This document shows positions 9,027 through 17,579 of a stretch of DNA of 64,000 nt, in pieces (position 1 is the first letter of the stretch; every line of letters starts with the position of its first letter). The notes beneath the pieces are model-generated. The model saw only the letters and a list, made by a program, of their open reading frames with translations, had not been told where the DNA came from and ran no database searches. Source of the DNA: Stakelama saccharophila (GTDB lineage Bacteria > Pseudomonadota > Alphaproteobacteria > Sphingomonadales > Sphingomonadaceae); NCBI RefSeq assembly GCF_032229225.1, contig NZ_CP135076.1:1469001-1533000 (forward strand), written 5' to 3'. The position numbers and the translations under genes were made by a program.

Positions 9027-10286
9027 ATGGATTTCACCCTCACCGAGCGGGAAACCTGTTTCCGGGATCGGGTGCGGGCGTTCATCGACACGCATATCCG
9101 GCCGCGCCAGGACGACTATGCCGCTCAGGTGCGCGAGGGCGAGCGCTGGAAGGTGATTCCGGTCGTCGAGGAAGTGAAGGCTCTCGCCAGGCGCGAAGGG
9201 CTGTGGAATTTCTTCATGCCGCCGGATTCGGGACAGCAGCATGTCGATGACAGCTTTGTCTTCGAGGGCGAGCAGCTCACCAATCTCGAATATGCGCTAT
9301 GCGCCGAGGAGATGGGCCGGATCGGCTGGGCGAGCGAATGCTTCAACTGCTCCGCGCCCGATACCGGCAATATGGAGGTGCTTCACCGCTACGGCACGCG
9401 CGAACAGAAGGAGCGGTGGTTGCGGCCGCTGATGGAGGGCGAGATTCGCTCCGCCTTTCTGATGACCGAACCGGCGGTGGCATCGTCGGATGCCACCAAT
9501 ATCGAGACGTCGATGGTCCGCGACGGTGATCACTATGTCATCAACGGCCGCAAATGGTGGTCGAGCGGCACCGGCGATCCGCGCTGCAAGATCGCCATCG
9601 TCATGGGCAAGACCAACCCCGACGCCGCGCGCCATGCGCAACATTCGCAGATCCTCGTGCCGCTCGATGCCGAGGGTGTCACGATCGAACGGATGCTGAG
9701 CGTCTATGGCTATGACCACGCGCCGCACGGGCACGGCGAGGTGGTGCTGAAGGACGTGCGCGTGCCGGTCGGCAATGTCCTGCTGGGCGAGGGGCGCGGG
9801 TTCGAGATCGCGCAGGGGCGGCTGGGGCCGGGACGCATCCACCATTGCATGCGCACCATCGGCGTCGCGGAGGAGGCGATCGCGGCGATGGCCGGGCGGC
9901 TGGTGTCGCGCATTGCGTTCGGCAAGCGCATTTCCGATCATTCGGTATGGGAACAGCGTATCGCCCGCGCGCGCATCGATATCGAGATGACGCGACTTCT
10001 CTGCCTCAAGGCCGCGGACATGATGGACAAGGCGGGCAACAAGGCGGCCAGACAGGAAATCGCGATGATTAAGGTGCAGGCGCCGGCCATGGCGCTGCAG
10101 ATCCTCGACGATGCGGTCCAGGCGCATGGCGGCGCGGGCGTGTCGGGCGATTTCGCCCTGGCGAGCGCCTGGGCGAATGTCCGCACGTTGCGTTTGGCCG
10201 ACGGGCCCGACGAGGTTCACAACCGCGCCATAGCACGCGCCGAATTCGGGAAATATGGCGAGTTAAAGGTGGATCGGCCGAGCTAG
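9027..10286 (+). CDS. Acyl-CoA dehydrogenase family protein (ACAD11/LvaC-like)
   Basis: 419 aa from the ATG at 9027, which has GGAGAG ten bases upstream. In order: an N-terminal helical domain ([19 protein letters not shown]), the flavin-contact loop [17 protein letters not shown], the beta domain with [12 protein letters not shown], and the C-terminal helical domain with [12 protein letters not shown] and [16 protein letters not shown]. The [10 protein letters not shown] ending is characteristic of the ACAD10/ACAD11 branch. FAD-linked desaturation or rearrangement of an acyl-CoA is expected. The neighbouring phosphotransferase is the other half of the ACAD10/11 architecture. It is the first gene of the plus-strand cluster, opposite the TetR gene. 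Confidence 0.93.
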   Translation: MDFTLTERETCFRDRVRAFIDTHIRPRQDDYAAQVREGERWKVIPVVEEVKALARREGLWNFFMPPDSGQQHVDDSFVFEGEQLTNLEYALCAEEMGRIGWASECFNCSAPDTGNMEVLHRYGTREQKERWLRPLMEGEIRSAFLMTEPAVASSDATNIETSMVRDGDHYVINGRKWWSSGTGDPRCKIAIVMGKTNPDAARHAQHSQILVPLDAEGVTIERMLSVYGYDHAPHGHGEVVLKDVRVPVGNVLLGEGRGFEIAQGRLGPGRIHHCMRTIGVAEEAIAAMAGRLVSRIAFGKRISDHSVWEQRIARARIDIEMTRLLCLKAADMMDKAGNKAARQEIAMIKVQAPAMALQILDDAVQAHGGAGVSGDFALASAWANVRTLRLADGPDEVHNRAIARAEFGKYGELKVDRPS

Positions 10287-10297
10287 GTCACAGCGAT

Positions 10298-10382
10298 CGT
10301 TCGGGCTGCGCTGGTCGAAACCCCGCCCTTTTTCGCGACGGTGAAAGGAAGAACAGCCCTTCGACAAGCTCGGGGCAAGCGG
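10298..10382. repeat. Family B2 repeat, copy 1
   Basis: Half-sites TTCGGGCTGCGCTGGTCGAA and CCTTCGACAAGCTCGGGGCA lie in inverted orientation about 80 bases apart. This is a dispersed intergenic element, with related copies at 10464 and 30882. Confidence 0.65.
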
Positions 10383-10476
10383 AATGAGAGGAATGGTCGT
10401 GAAGGCAGCCGTGCTTGAGATGCGGCGAGTTCAAGTTGGGTCGGCGGAGCTGGAGCATAGCAACCGTTTGGGCTGA
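10377..10476 (+). pseudogene. Remnant: duplicated start of the alcohol dehydrogenase gene
   Basis: The bases around 10381-10416 (GAGAGGAATGGTCGTGAAGGCAGCCGTG region) closely match the ribosome binding site and start of the intact alcohol dehydrogenase at 10564. From the GTG at 10399 the reading is VKAAVLEMRRVQVGSAELEHS, then a stop at 10474-10476, compared with MKAAILHK in the intact gene. The leader and first five codons are shared; the rest has diverged or been lost. It looks like a tandem duplication scar or the stub of a second dehydrogenase gene. Confidence 0.55.
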
Positions 10477-10548
10477 GCCTGTCGAAGCCCGGCACTTTAT
10501 CGAACCAACGGTGAACGATTGCCCCACGACAGGTTTGGGGCGAGCGGA
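10464..10548. repeat. Family B2 repeat, copy 2
   Basis: TTTGGGCTGAGCCTGTCGAA is paired with a degenerate CCCACGACAGGTTTGGGGCGA half. It lies immediately before the ribosome binding site of the alcohol dehydrogenase gene. Confidence 0.6.
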
Positions 10549-10563
10549 TCGAGAGGAGTTGGC

Positions 10564-11649
10564 GTGAAGGCAGCCATATTGCACAAGGCGAAGCAGCCGC
10601 TTTCCATCGAGGACATCAAGCTGTCCGATCCGGCGCCGCGCGAGGTGCTGATCCGCACGATCGCGTGCGGCGTGTGCCGGTCGGACCTGCACTTCGTCGA
10701 CGGCGCGTTCCCGCATCCGGTGCCGACGGTGCCGGGCCACGAAGCGGCGGGCGTGGTCGAGGCGGTGGGAAGCGACGTCGCCAATCTGAAGGTCGGCGAT
10801 CATATCATTACCTTCTTCACCGTCTTCTGCGGCAGTTGCGAGTTCTGCACGACCGGACGTCCGTCGCTATGCGTCAATCCGGCGACCAAGCGGGCGAAGG
10901 ATGCCGAACCGCGGATCAGGCTGGCCGATGGTACGCCGGTAACGCAGTTCCTCAACCTGTCGGCCTTTGCCGAAATGATGCTGGTGCATGAAAATGCCTG
11001 CGTCGCGATCGCGAAGGAAATGCCGCTGGACCGCGCGGCGCTGCTCGGCTGCGCAGTGATTACCGGCGCGGGATCGGTGTTCAACGACAGCAAGGTCAAG
11101 CCCGGCGAGAGCGTCGCGGTAATCGGCGCGGGCGGCATCGGCTTGTCGGCGATCAACGCGGCTAAGATCGCGGGGGCGGGGCGGATCGTTGCGATCGACC
11201 CGGTGCCGGAAAAGCGTGCGCTCGCCGAGAAAATGGGCGCGACGCACAGTTTCGACGCCAATGCCGGCGATCTCGTCAGGCAGGTACTCACACTCACCGA
11301 GGGCGGCGCCCATTACGCGATCGAGGCGGTGGGGCGATCGGACACGGCGGAGCTTGCCTGGAATATCCTGCGACGCGGCGGCACGGCGACGATTCTCGGC
11401 ATGATCGCGCCGGGAAACAGCGTGAGCATAGCGGGGCCGAGCTTTCTGACGGGCAAGAAGATGCAAGGTTCGCTGTTGGGCTCGACGCAATTCCCGACCG
11501 ACCTGCCGCGGCTGGTGCAGATGTACCTCGACGGCAAGCTCGACCTCGACTCGATGGTCGCCGAGACGATCCGGCTCGAGGACGTCAATGGCGCCTTCGA
11601 CAGGCTGCGCGAAGGGAGCGCGGTACGCTCCGTGATCGACTTCTCGTGA
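10564..11649 (+). CDS. Zinc-dependent alcohol dehydrogenase, class III-like MDR
   Basis: 361 aa from a GTG at 10564 preceded by GAGAGGAG. The catalytic zinc site includes C38 (CGVCRSD) and H59/E60 (VPGHEAAG). The structural zinc cysteines are C89, C92, C95 and C103 (CGSCEFC...C). The nucleotide-binding motif is VIGAGGIG, with an acidic residue at the end of beta-2 (VAIDP) indicating NAD+. It oxidises an alcohol to an aldehyde or ketone in the cytosol. It overlaps the following phosphotransferase by four bases (GTGA), so the two are co-translated and probably act in one pathway. Confidence 0.93.
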   Translation: MKAAILHKAKQPLSIEDIKLSDPAPREVLIRTIACGVCRSDLHFVDGAFPHPVPTVPGHEAAGVVEAVGSDVANLKVGDHIITFFTVFCGSCEFCTTGRPSLCVNPATKRAKDAEPRIRLADGTPVTQFLNLSAFAEMMLVHENACVAIAKEMPLDRAALLGCAVITGAGSVFNDSKVKPGESVAVIGAGGIGLSAINAAKIAGAGRIVAIDPVPEKRALAEKMGATHSFDANAGDLVRQVLTLTEGGAHYAIEAVGRSDTAELAWNILRRGGTATILGMIAPGNSVSIAGPSFLTGKKMQGSLLGSTQFPTDLPRLVQMYLDGKLDLDSMVAETIRLEDVNGAFDRLREGSAVRSVIDFS

Positions 11650-12719
11650 GCGAGCAGGCCAACACTCCGATGACCGGGACCATGGCCGTGCCGCCGGATG
11701 ACCCCGTCGACATGTCCGCGCTGGAACGCTGGATGAAGGCCCGGATGCCGGGATTTTCCGGTCCCGTAAGTCTCGCCAAGTTCAAGGGCGGCCAGTCGAA
11801 CCCGACCTATCGGGTCGATACGCCGGGCCGGCGCTACGTTCTGAGACGCCAGCCGTTCGGCAAGTTGCTGCCCTCCGCCCATGCCGTGGACCGGGAATAT
11901 CGCCTAATCGCGGCGCTCCATCCGACGGGATTTCCCGTGCCCAGGCCCTATTTCGGCCTGTGCTCGGACGATTCGGTGATCGGATCGATGTTCTACGTCA
12001 TGGAACTGGTCGAAGGACGCACGATCTGGGACGGAACGCTGCCCGGCCTGACGCCGCCCGAGCGAACCGCGCACTACCACGCGATGATCGACACGCTCGC
12101 CCGGTTGCACACGATCGATTACGTGGCGGCAGGGCTCGGCGATTACGGCAAGCCGGGCAATTATTTCGAGCGGCAGGTGGGGCGCTGGACGCGACAGTAT
12201 CGCGCCAGCCAGACCGACGAGATCGAAGCGGCGGAAAAGCTGATCGACTTTCTGCCGCGCACGGTGCCGAAGCAGGACCGCACCGCGATCGTCCACGGCG
12301 ATTACCGCATCGACAACATGATCTTCGCGCCCGACGCACCTAATATCCTGGCGTTGCTCGACTGGGAGCTTTCGACCCTGGGCGATCCGCTTGCCGACTT
12401 CGCCTATTTCGCGATGAACTGGGTGACCGAGCCGGAGGGGCGTTCGGGCGTGATGGGACGAACGGGACCGGAAACGGGCATCCCGACGCTGGAGGAAGTG
12501 ACCGAACGCTATTGCGAGAGGACCGGCCGCGACGGGGTGCCCGATCTCAACTGGTATTTTTCCTACAATCTCTTCCGCCTGATGGGGATCGTGCAGGGGA
12601 TCAAGAAGCGCTGGCTCGACGGCAACGCATCGAATGCAAAGGCGGCGGCGACGGCTGCACGCGTGCCGGGGCTGGCCGAAGCGGCGTGGGAGTTCGCAAG
12701 GAAGGCGGGGGCTGAGTAG
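11646..12719 (+). CDS. APH-fold phosphotransferase family protein (ACAD10/11 N-domain / LvaA-like)
   Basis: 357 aa from a GTG overlapping the previous stop. The kinase-like fold has [13 protein letters not shown] (nucleotide loop), [10 protein letters not shown], the catalytic loop [12 protein letters not shown] and the metal loop [18 protein letters not shown]. Relatives are the N-terminal domain of human ACAD10/ACAD11 and bacterial LvaA, which phosphorylate hydroxyacyl-CoAs. An antibiotic-resistance role is unlikely given the acyl-CoA context. Co-translation with the alcohol dehydrogenase and proximity to an ACAD11-like dehydrogenase support a role with a hydroxylated acyl-CoA, which is inference. 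Confidence 0.9.
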   Translation: MSEQANTPMTGTMAVPPDDPVDMSALERWMKARMPGFSGPVSLAKFKGGQSNPTYRVDTPGRRYVLRRQPFGKLLPSAHAVDREYRLIAALHPTGFPVPRPYFGLCSDDSVIGSMFYVMELVEGRTIWDGTLPGLTPPERTAHYHAMIDTLARLHTIDYVAAGLGDYGKPGNYFERQVGRWTRQYRASQTDEIEAAEKLIDFLPRTVPKQDRTAIVHGDYRIDNMIFAPDAPNILALLDWELSTLGDPLADFAYFAMNWVTEPEGRSGVMGRTGPETGIPTLEEVTERYCERTGRDGVPDLNWYFSYNLFRLMGIVQGIKKRWLDGNASNAKAAATAARVPGLAEAAWEFARKAGAE

Positions 12720-12730
12720 CAGATTCGATC

Positions 12731-12799
12731 CCGTTCGTTCCGAGCGACGTCGAGGAACGGGATGTGGCGACGTGCCTCGACTTCGCTCGACACGAACGG
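12731..12799. repeat. Family B1 palindromic repeat, copy 1
   Basis: CCGTTCGTTCCGAGCGACGT at one end and CTCGACACGAACGG at the other form an inverted pair about 70 bases long. The same element occurs inside the nuo operon at 42742 and 49333. In all three places it sits just before a ribosome binding site. Confidence 0.75.
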
Positions 12800-12808
12800 A
12801 GAAGGTGA

Positions 12809-13062
12809 ATGGGACTGTTCGACCTGACCGGCAAAGCCGCGATCATCACCGGATCTTCGCGGAGGATCGGCAGGGCGGCGGCCGTGGCGCTCGGCGAGCG
12901 GGGGCGAAGGTGATGATTTCCAGCCGAAAACAGGCCGAGGTCGTCGCGTTCCTCGCCTCCGATGCCGCCAGGTACTTCAATGGACAGGCGATCGCTGTCG
13001 ATAGCGGCCTGTCCTCCAGCCATCCGGTGACGCGCCAGCAATTTGGCAAGACGGCGGTTTAG
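12809..13062 (+). pseudogene. Short-chain dehydrogenase/reductase, internally deleted and frameshifted
   Basis: The start (ATG 12809, [23 protein letters not shown]) is a normal SDR N-terminus with a TGxxxxIG-type nucleotide loop. After GERG the frame slips within a GGGGG run near 12902. The next frame reads [11 protein letters not shown] and then jumps straight to the C-terminal block [20 protein letters not shown] plus [10 protein letters not shown], stopping at 13060-13062. About 160-170 residues, including the catalytic Tyr-Lys pair, are absent. The original enzyme would have been a FabG-like dehydrogenase of the cluster with the alcohol dehydrogenase and phosphotransferase. It cannot be functional as read. 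Confidence 0.85.
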
Positions 13063-13132
13063 CTGGCCTGCCGCTGCAGGCAGCGCGGTCGGACAGCCTT
13101 TACATTGTCATAAATGAGGGCGAGGCTGCGCC

Positions 13133-14239
13133 ATGGCTATCGCATTGGCTTTGCTCGCCTCCTCGCTTTTTCAGCAGCCGCCGGCGGCGCCCGTTGCGCC
13201 GGGGCGTGCGGGACAGCGGCTGATCACCTACACGTCCGGCGCCGTGCGCTGCGGCGGCGAAGGCGTGACGCCGCTGTGGCGCGAGCCGGTGGTGCCGAAC
13301 GGCGCCTTCATCCGCGGGCGGAGCGATGACGCGCTGTCGCCGCGAAGGCTTTCCTTCCGGATTTCGCGAACGGGCCGGCCGCTGGGCATCGCCGAAGCGG
13401 ATGACCGGAGCAGGCGGAATTCACACACGGACGTCGCTGCTTCCCTGGCCGCGTGGCGCTTCGAGCCCGGGCAGGCGCGCGGCGACTGCACCGTCACCTT
13501 CGTGCCGCAGGCCTATGCGCCCGACGCTGCCCCGCGGGGCGAAGCGATGCGTTATGCGGCCCTGCCGAACATCGGCGGGCCCGGCTTGAACGTATGGCCG
13601 TCCTTCGCGCCGGAGGAATCGAACTGCAACGACGAACGTCCCGCGCGGCGTGTGACCGTCTATCCCGACTTCAAGGATGTCGAGCAGGAGCCGGGGCGGC
13701 TGTCGACCAGCTTCTTCACCTTCGACACGACCGCCGACGGCAAGCCGCGCAACGTGGCGCTGATCGGATCGGATGGAAATCGGGAGCTGAACGAGGCGGG
13801 CCTGCAGGCGATGCGGAAATGGCGGTTTGTAAGCGGCAAGGCCTATCATGGCTGCCGCTATTTCTTCTGGCGCGGCGGGACGCCGGCCGTACCCGCACCA
13901 GAAATGCCGTCCGGAGCGCGGTTTTCCGCGGCGGATACATGCGTGGCCGAGGGGGAGTGGGACCATCTGCCCTCGTTGGCGCAACACTATCCGAACGCAT
14001 TCCGCAGACGCGGGATCGAGGGATGGGCGATCATACGCTTCGATGTCGCCCCCTGGGGCGACACGGGCGATGTCGAGGTGTTGGCGAGCGAGCCAGCCGA
14101 CGCGTTCGGCGACGCGGCGCGCGAGATCATCGCCCAGGGCAGGCTTGGCAAAAGTGACGTGAATCGCGTCGGCTGTGTCGAACGAGTCCGCTTCGCCATG
14201 CCGGCGGGACTAGCCAATGTGCAGGCCGAGCGCGACTGA
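13133..14239 (+). CDS. Periplasmic protein with three TonB C-terminal-like repeats
   Basis: 368 aa with a short hydrophobic N-terminus (about 1-13) that may be a signal peptide or anchor. Three segments resemble the TonB_C fold: about 72-128 (LSFRISRTGRPLG ... AAWRFEPGQA), about 195-250 (FFTFDTTADGKPRN ... MRKWRFVSGKA) and about 300-358 (IRFDVAPWGDTGDVEVL ... AAREIIAQGR). Each has a strand, a helix with Ala residues and in two cases a WRF motif. No proline-rich spanning region is seen, so it is not a standard energy transducer. Its role is unknown; envelope binding of a receptor or another partner is possible. The start is the ATG at 13133. Confidence 0.75.
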   Translation: MAIALALLASSLFQQPPAAPVAPGRAGQRLITYTSGAVRCGGEGVTPLWREPVVPNGAFIRGRSDDALSPRRLSFRISRTGRPLGIAEADDRSRRNSHTDVAASLAAWRFEPGQARGDCTVTFVPQAYAPDAAPRGEAMRYAALPNIGGPGLNVWPSFAPEESNCNDERPARRVTVYPDFKDVEQEPGRLSTSFFTFDTTADGKPRNVALIGSDGNRELNEAGLQAMRKWRFVSGKAYHGCRYFFWRGGTPAVPAPEMPSGARFSAADTCVAEGEWDHLPSLAQHYPNAFRRRGIEGWAIIRFDVAPWGDTGDVEVLASEPADAFGDAAREIIAQGRLGKSDVNRVGCVERVRFAMPAGLANVQAERD

Positions 14240-14246
14240 CAGCAGG

Positions 14247-15140
14247 CTATTCGCGCAGGCGGATCAGCCCTTCCTGCGTCACATCGGCGACCAGCGTTCC
14301 GTTGGCGGCAAAGATGCGGCCGCGGTTGAAACCGCGGGCATGGCCCGACCACGGGCTGTCGCACGAATAGAGCAGCCATTCGTCGGCGCGGAATCCTTCG
14401 TGCAGCCACAGCGCGTGGTCTAGGCTGGCGGTCTGCATCCGGTTGGTCAGCCAATTGATACCGTGCGGCAACATCGCCGTGCCGAGCAGCGCCATGTCGG
14501 AGGCATAAGCGAGCATCGCGCGGTGCATCGCCGGGTCGTCGGGCAGCGCGGACGAGACGCGGAACCAGCTATGCTGGACCGGCTCGCACTTGTCGGGCGA
14601 AAACCAGTTGCGCGGGTTGACCGGCCGGATCTCGATCGGGCGCGGGCGCAGGAAGAAGGCGCGCATCCGTTCCGGGACCCGGTCCTCGATCTCGGCGCGC
14701 AGCTCGGTTTCGGACTTGAGGTCGTCGGGGCCGGGCACGTCGGGCATCGTGTCCTGGTGATGCAGTCCGTCTTCCGGCGCCTGGAACGAGGCGGCCATGT
14801 TGAGGATCGGCTTGCCGCGCTGCATCGCGATCACGCGGCGCGTGGCGAAGCTGCGCCCTTCGAAATCGCGCACGACGCGGTAGATGATCGGATAATCCTC
14901 ATTGCCCGGCCGCATGAAATAGGCATGAAGCGAATGGGCGATCTTGCCGTGCTCGTCGGTCGAACGCTGCGCCGCCTGGAGCGCCTGCGCGATCACCTGA
15001 CCACCGAAGACGCGGCCGACGCCACCCGGCTGGCGCGCGCCGCGGTACAGGTCGGTATCGATCTCCTCGACATCGAGCAACTCGACAAGCTGCTTCGTGA
15101 GTGCTTCGGGCGTGGTCGGTTTTGCGGGTGCGTCTGCCAT
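14247..15140 (-). CDS. tesB: Acyl-CoA thioesterase II (TesB)
   Basis: 297 aa from the ATG at 15140, which shares one base with the stop of the upstream acyl-CoA dehydrogenase (TGATG). It is a double hot-dog fold. The N-terminal half has YRGARQPGGVGRVFGGQVIAQAL region motifs and SLHAYFMRPGN. The C-terminal half has ASDMALLGTAMLPHG, ASLDHALWLHEGFRADEWLLY and GFNRGRIFAANGTLVA. TesB releases CoA from medium and long acyl-CoAs. It would drain dead-end acyl-CoAs or free CoA within this catabolic cluster. Its length is normal for the family. Confidence 0.95.
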   Translation of the reverse strand: MADAPAKPTTPEALTKQLVELLDVEEIDTDLYRGARQPGGVGRVFGGQVIAQALQAAQRSTDEHGKIAHSLHAYFMRPGNEDYPIIYRVVRDFEGRSFATRRVIAMQRGKPILNMAASFQAPEDGLHHQDTMPDVPGPDDLKSETELRAEIEDRVPERMRAFFLRPRPIEIRPVNPRNWFSPDKCEPVQHSWFRVSSALPDDPAMHRAMLAYASDMALLGTAMLPHGINWLTNRMQTASLDHALWLHEGFRADEWLLYSCDSPWSGHARGFNRGRIFAANGTLVADVTQEGLIRLRE

Positions 15141-16267
15141 CAATATCCTGCTGCGCGTGCCAGTTGATCGGCATGATAATTGGCATCGCCGAACAGTTCG
15201 GCAAGGACGCGCGCGCGCTTCATGTAGAAGCCGATGTCATATTCGTCGGTCATGCCGATGCCGCCGTGCATCTGGACGCCTTCCTGCACCGACAACGTGG
15301 TTGCGAGCGCGGTCGTCGCCTTGGCGACCGACACGGCGGTTTCCGCTTCGTCGGAGCCGGCGTCGAGCAGTTGCTGCGCTTTCAGCACGGCGGCGCGGGC
15401 GACTTCCATCTCCGCATAGACGTGCGCGGCGCGGTGCTGGAGCGCCTGGAAGCTGCCGATGTGCGCGCCGAACTGCTTGCGCTCCTTCAGATAGGCGACC
15501 GTCATGTCGGCCGCGCCGCCGCCGACGCCCAGCATTTCGGCCGACGCACCGGTGCGGCCGGCGGCGAGCAGCGCCTTGAGCGGGAGGGAACCCTGATCGA
15601 CTTCGCCGATAACGGCATCGGCATCGACCTCCACCCCGTCGAAGGTGAGATGCGCAGCGAGGCTGGAGTCGGCGAGGCGGCGCGGGTCGGCCGAAAGATT
15701 CGCGGCGTCCTTTGGCACCGCGAAGAGGGTGATGCCTTGTTCGTCTTCCGCCGAACCCGCGGTGCGGGCGGCGACGAGGATCAGGTCGGCGACATGGCCG
15801 TGGGCGACGAATTGTTTGGTGCCGGTCAGTCGGAACCCGTTGCCCGAACGCTCGGCCCGCATCGCGATCCCGGTGCCGTGTTTCGCTTTTTCATCAACCG
15901 CGATGGCGGCGACGGTTTCGCCCGAGACGATGCCGAAAAACCAGCGGTCGCGCTGAGCGGAATGGTTGAGCGCCGCCACTGCCGCCACCGAGGTTGCCAG
16001 AAAGGGCGAGGGGGAGAGGTTGCGGCCGATTTCCTCCAACACCACGCCCGCTTCGATATGGCCGAGGCCCAGGCCGCCGTCCCCCTCCGGGATCAGGATG
16101 CCGGTGAAGCCCATTTCAGCGAACTGTTTCCACAAGTCGCGGCTGAAGCCGGTCGGGTCGCTCGTGTCGCGCAGGCTGCGCAGGTGCTTTACCGGAGCGT
16201 GTTGGGCGACGAAATCCCGCGCGGTATCGGCAAGCATGGTCTGTTCGTCGTTGAGATAGAGGGGCAT
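15140..16267 (-). CDS. Acyl-CoA dehydrogenase, probable non-catalytic partner subunit
   Basis: 375 aa from the ATG at 16267 (MPLYLNDEQTMLADTARDFV); codons further upstream fall inside a repeat. The family helical and beta domains are recognisable: GFTGILIPEGDGGLGLGHIE, RLTGTKQFVAHGHVADLILV and QMHGGIGMTDEYDIGFYMKR. The C-terminal segment that normally carries the catalytic Glu (E-G-T motif) reads RVLAELFGDANYH instead. Such Glu-less subunits pair with a catalytic one to form alpha2beta2 dehydrogenases in steroid-side-chain and related pathways. The adjacent dehydrogenase at 16392-17579 is the natural partner. It is coupled to tesB by TGATG. Confidence 0.88.
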   Translation of the reverse strand: MPLYLNDEQTMLADTARDFVAQHAPVKHLRSLRDTSDPTGFSRDLWKQFAEMGFTGILIPEGDGGLGLGHIEAGVVLEEIGRNLSPSPFLATSVAAVAALNHSAQRDRWFFGIVSGETVAAIAVDEKAKHGTGIAMRAERSGNGFRLTGTKQFVAHGHVADLILVAARTAGSAEDEQGITLFAVPKDAANLSADPRRLADSSLAAHLTFDGVEVDADAVIGEVDQGSLPLKALLAAGRTGASAEMLGVGGGAADMTVAYLKERKQFGAHIGSFQALQHRAAHVYAEMEVARAAVLKAQQLLDAGSDEAETAVSVAKATTALATTLSVQEGVQMHGGIGMTDEYDIGFYMKRARVLAELFGDANYHADQLARAAGY

Positions 16268-16274
16268 TTTATTA

Positions 16275-16390
16275 CTCCCTCTCCCCGCTTGCGGGGAGAG
16301 GGCCGGGGAGAGGGGCAGTCTCTCTATTCCGGCCCATTGTTTTTGTTGAGACTGCCCCTTTCCCAACCCTCTCCCCTGAAGGGGAGAAGG
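16275..16390. repeat. Family C long hairpin repeat, copy 1
   Basis: CTCTCCCCGCTTGCGGGGAGAG forms a local hairpin. AGGGGCAGTCTC (about 16311-16322) is inverted as GAGACTGCCCCT (about 16348-16359), and a second CTCTCCCCTGAAGGGGAGAA closes the element. It lies between the two same-strand dehydrogenase genes and would appear in their transcript. Confidence 0.75.
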
Positions 16391-16391
16391 C

Positions 16392-17579
16392 TTATTGGCT
16401 CGGCAGCTCCAATATCCGCTTGGCGATGATATTGAGCTGGATCTCGCTCGTTCCGCCCTCGATCGAATTGCCCTTGGTGCGCAGCCATGCGCGCGCCGCC
16501 GCTCCGCCGTTCGATTGCATGCTGTCCCATTCGAGCGCGTCCGAACCGCCCGCCGCCATCATCAGCTCGTGGCGCGTCTTGTTCAGCTCGGTGCCGTAAT
16601 ATTTCATCATCGAGGGCTGCGCGGGATGCGCCTTGCCGGCTTTCAGCTCGTCGATGAAACGTTCGGACATGGCGGAGAATGCCTTGGCGCGCACCTCGAA
16701 CAGCGCGATCTGCGCGCGTAGCAGCGGGTCGGCGAGGCGGCCGCTTTCGTCCAGGCCGACCATGGCGATCGCGCCGTCGACCAGCGGATTGCCGCCGCTC
16801 GACTGCAATCCCATGCCGGAAATCATCTCGCGCTCATGGCCGAGCAGATATTTGGCGACGTCCCAGCCCTTGTTGAGTTCACCGACCAGATTCTCCTTCG
16901 GCACCTTCACATTGTCGAAAAAGGTTTCGCAAAAGGGCGAGTAGCCGGAAATGAGCAGGATCGGCCTGGTCGAAACGCCTTCCGATTCCATGTCGAACAG
17001 GAGGAAGCTGATGCCGCCCTGCTTGCTGGTCCTGTCGGTGCGGACGAGGCAGAAGATCCAGTCGGCCTTGTCGGCATAGCTGGTCCAGACCTTCTGTCCG
17101 TTGACGAGGAAATGGTCTCCCCGGTCTTCGGCCGAGGTTGCGAGGCCGGCGAGGTCGCTGCCGGCGTTCGGTTCCGAATAGCCCTGGCACCAGCGGATTT
17201 CGCCGCGCGCGATCTTCGGCAGGTGTTTCAGCTTCTGCGCCTCGGTGCCGTATTTGAGCAGCGCCGGGCCGAGCATCGAAATGCCGAAGCTGTTGAGCGG
17301 ATTGCGAGCCTTGATGCGCCGCATCTCCTCGCGCAGGATCTTGGTTTCGGCCGGGGAAAGGCCGCCGCCGCCATATTCGGTCGGCCAGTCGGGCACCGTC
17401 CAGCCGCGCTCGGCCATCGCATCCATGTACCACTTCTGGTCGGGGTTCTTCGCATAGTCCGCGCGGCGGCCGCCCCAGTTGATATCGGTGTCGCTGCGTA
17501 CCGGCTCGCGCATCGAGGCGGGCACGTTTTCCTTCAGCCAGGCGCGCGTTTCGGCGCGGAAAGTTTCGAGACTGCTCAT
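16392..17579 (-). CDS. Acyl-CoA dehydrogenase, catalytic subunit
   Basis: 395 aa. The N-terminal domain has WTVPDWPTEYGGGGLSP, and the flavin loop reads RWCQGYSEPNAGSDLAGL. The beta domain has LVNGQKVWTSYADKADWIF. The C-terminal helices end in NSIEGGTSEIQLNIIAKRIL, carrying the Glu-Gly-(Gly)-Thr catalytic base motif. It introduces the alpha-beta double bond into an acyl-CoA using FAD. The Glu-less dehydrogenase lies downstream, separated by a repeat. The ending and length match the CaiA/FadE-type proteins frequent in sphingomonad degradative clusters. The natural substrate is unknown. Confidence 0.93.
   Translation of the reverse strand: MSSLETFRAETRAWLKENVPASMREPVRSDTDINWGGRRADYAKNPDQKWYMDAMAERGWTVPDWPTEYGGGGLSPAETKILREEMRRIKARNPLNSFGISMLGPALLKYGTEAQKLKHLPKIARGEIRWCQGYSEPNAGSDLAGLATSAEDRGDHFLVNGQKVWTSYADKADWIFCLVRTDRTSKQGGISFLLFDMESEGVSTRPILLISGYSPFCETFFDNVKVPKENLVGELNKGWDVAKYLLGHEREMISGMGLQSSGGNPLVDGAIAMVGLDESGRLADPLLRAQIALFEVRAKAFSAMSERFIDELKAGKAHPAQPSMMKYYGTELNKTRHELMMAAGGSDALEWDSMQSNGGAAARAWLRTKGNSIEGGTSEIQLNIIAKRILELPSQ

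Noticed and set aside
10298..10548. Possible short CRISPR-like array near the alcohol dehydrogenase gene
   Set aside because: The two repeat copies are inverted-arm elements, imperfect, without regular spacers, and the same element occurs singly elsewhere.
11646..12719. Aminoglycoside resistance gene
   Set aside because: The fold is shared, but operon context and ACAD10/11-like features point to acyl-CoA metabolism.
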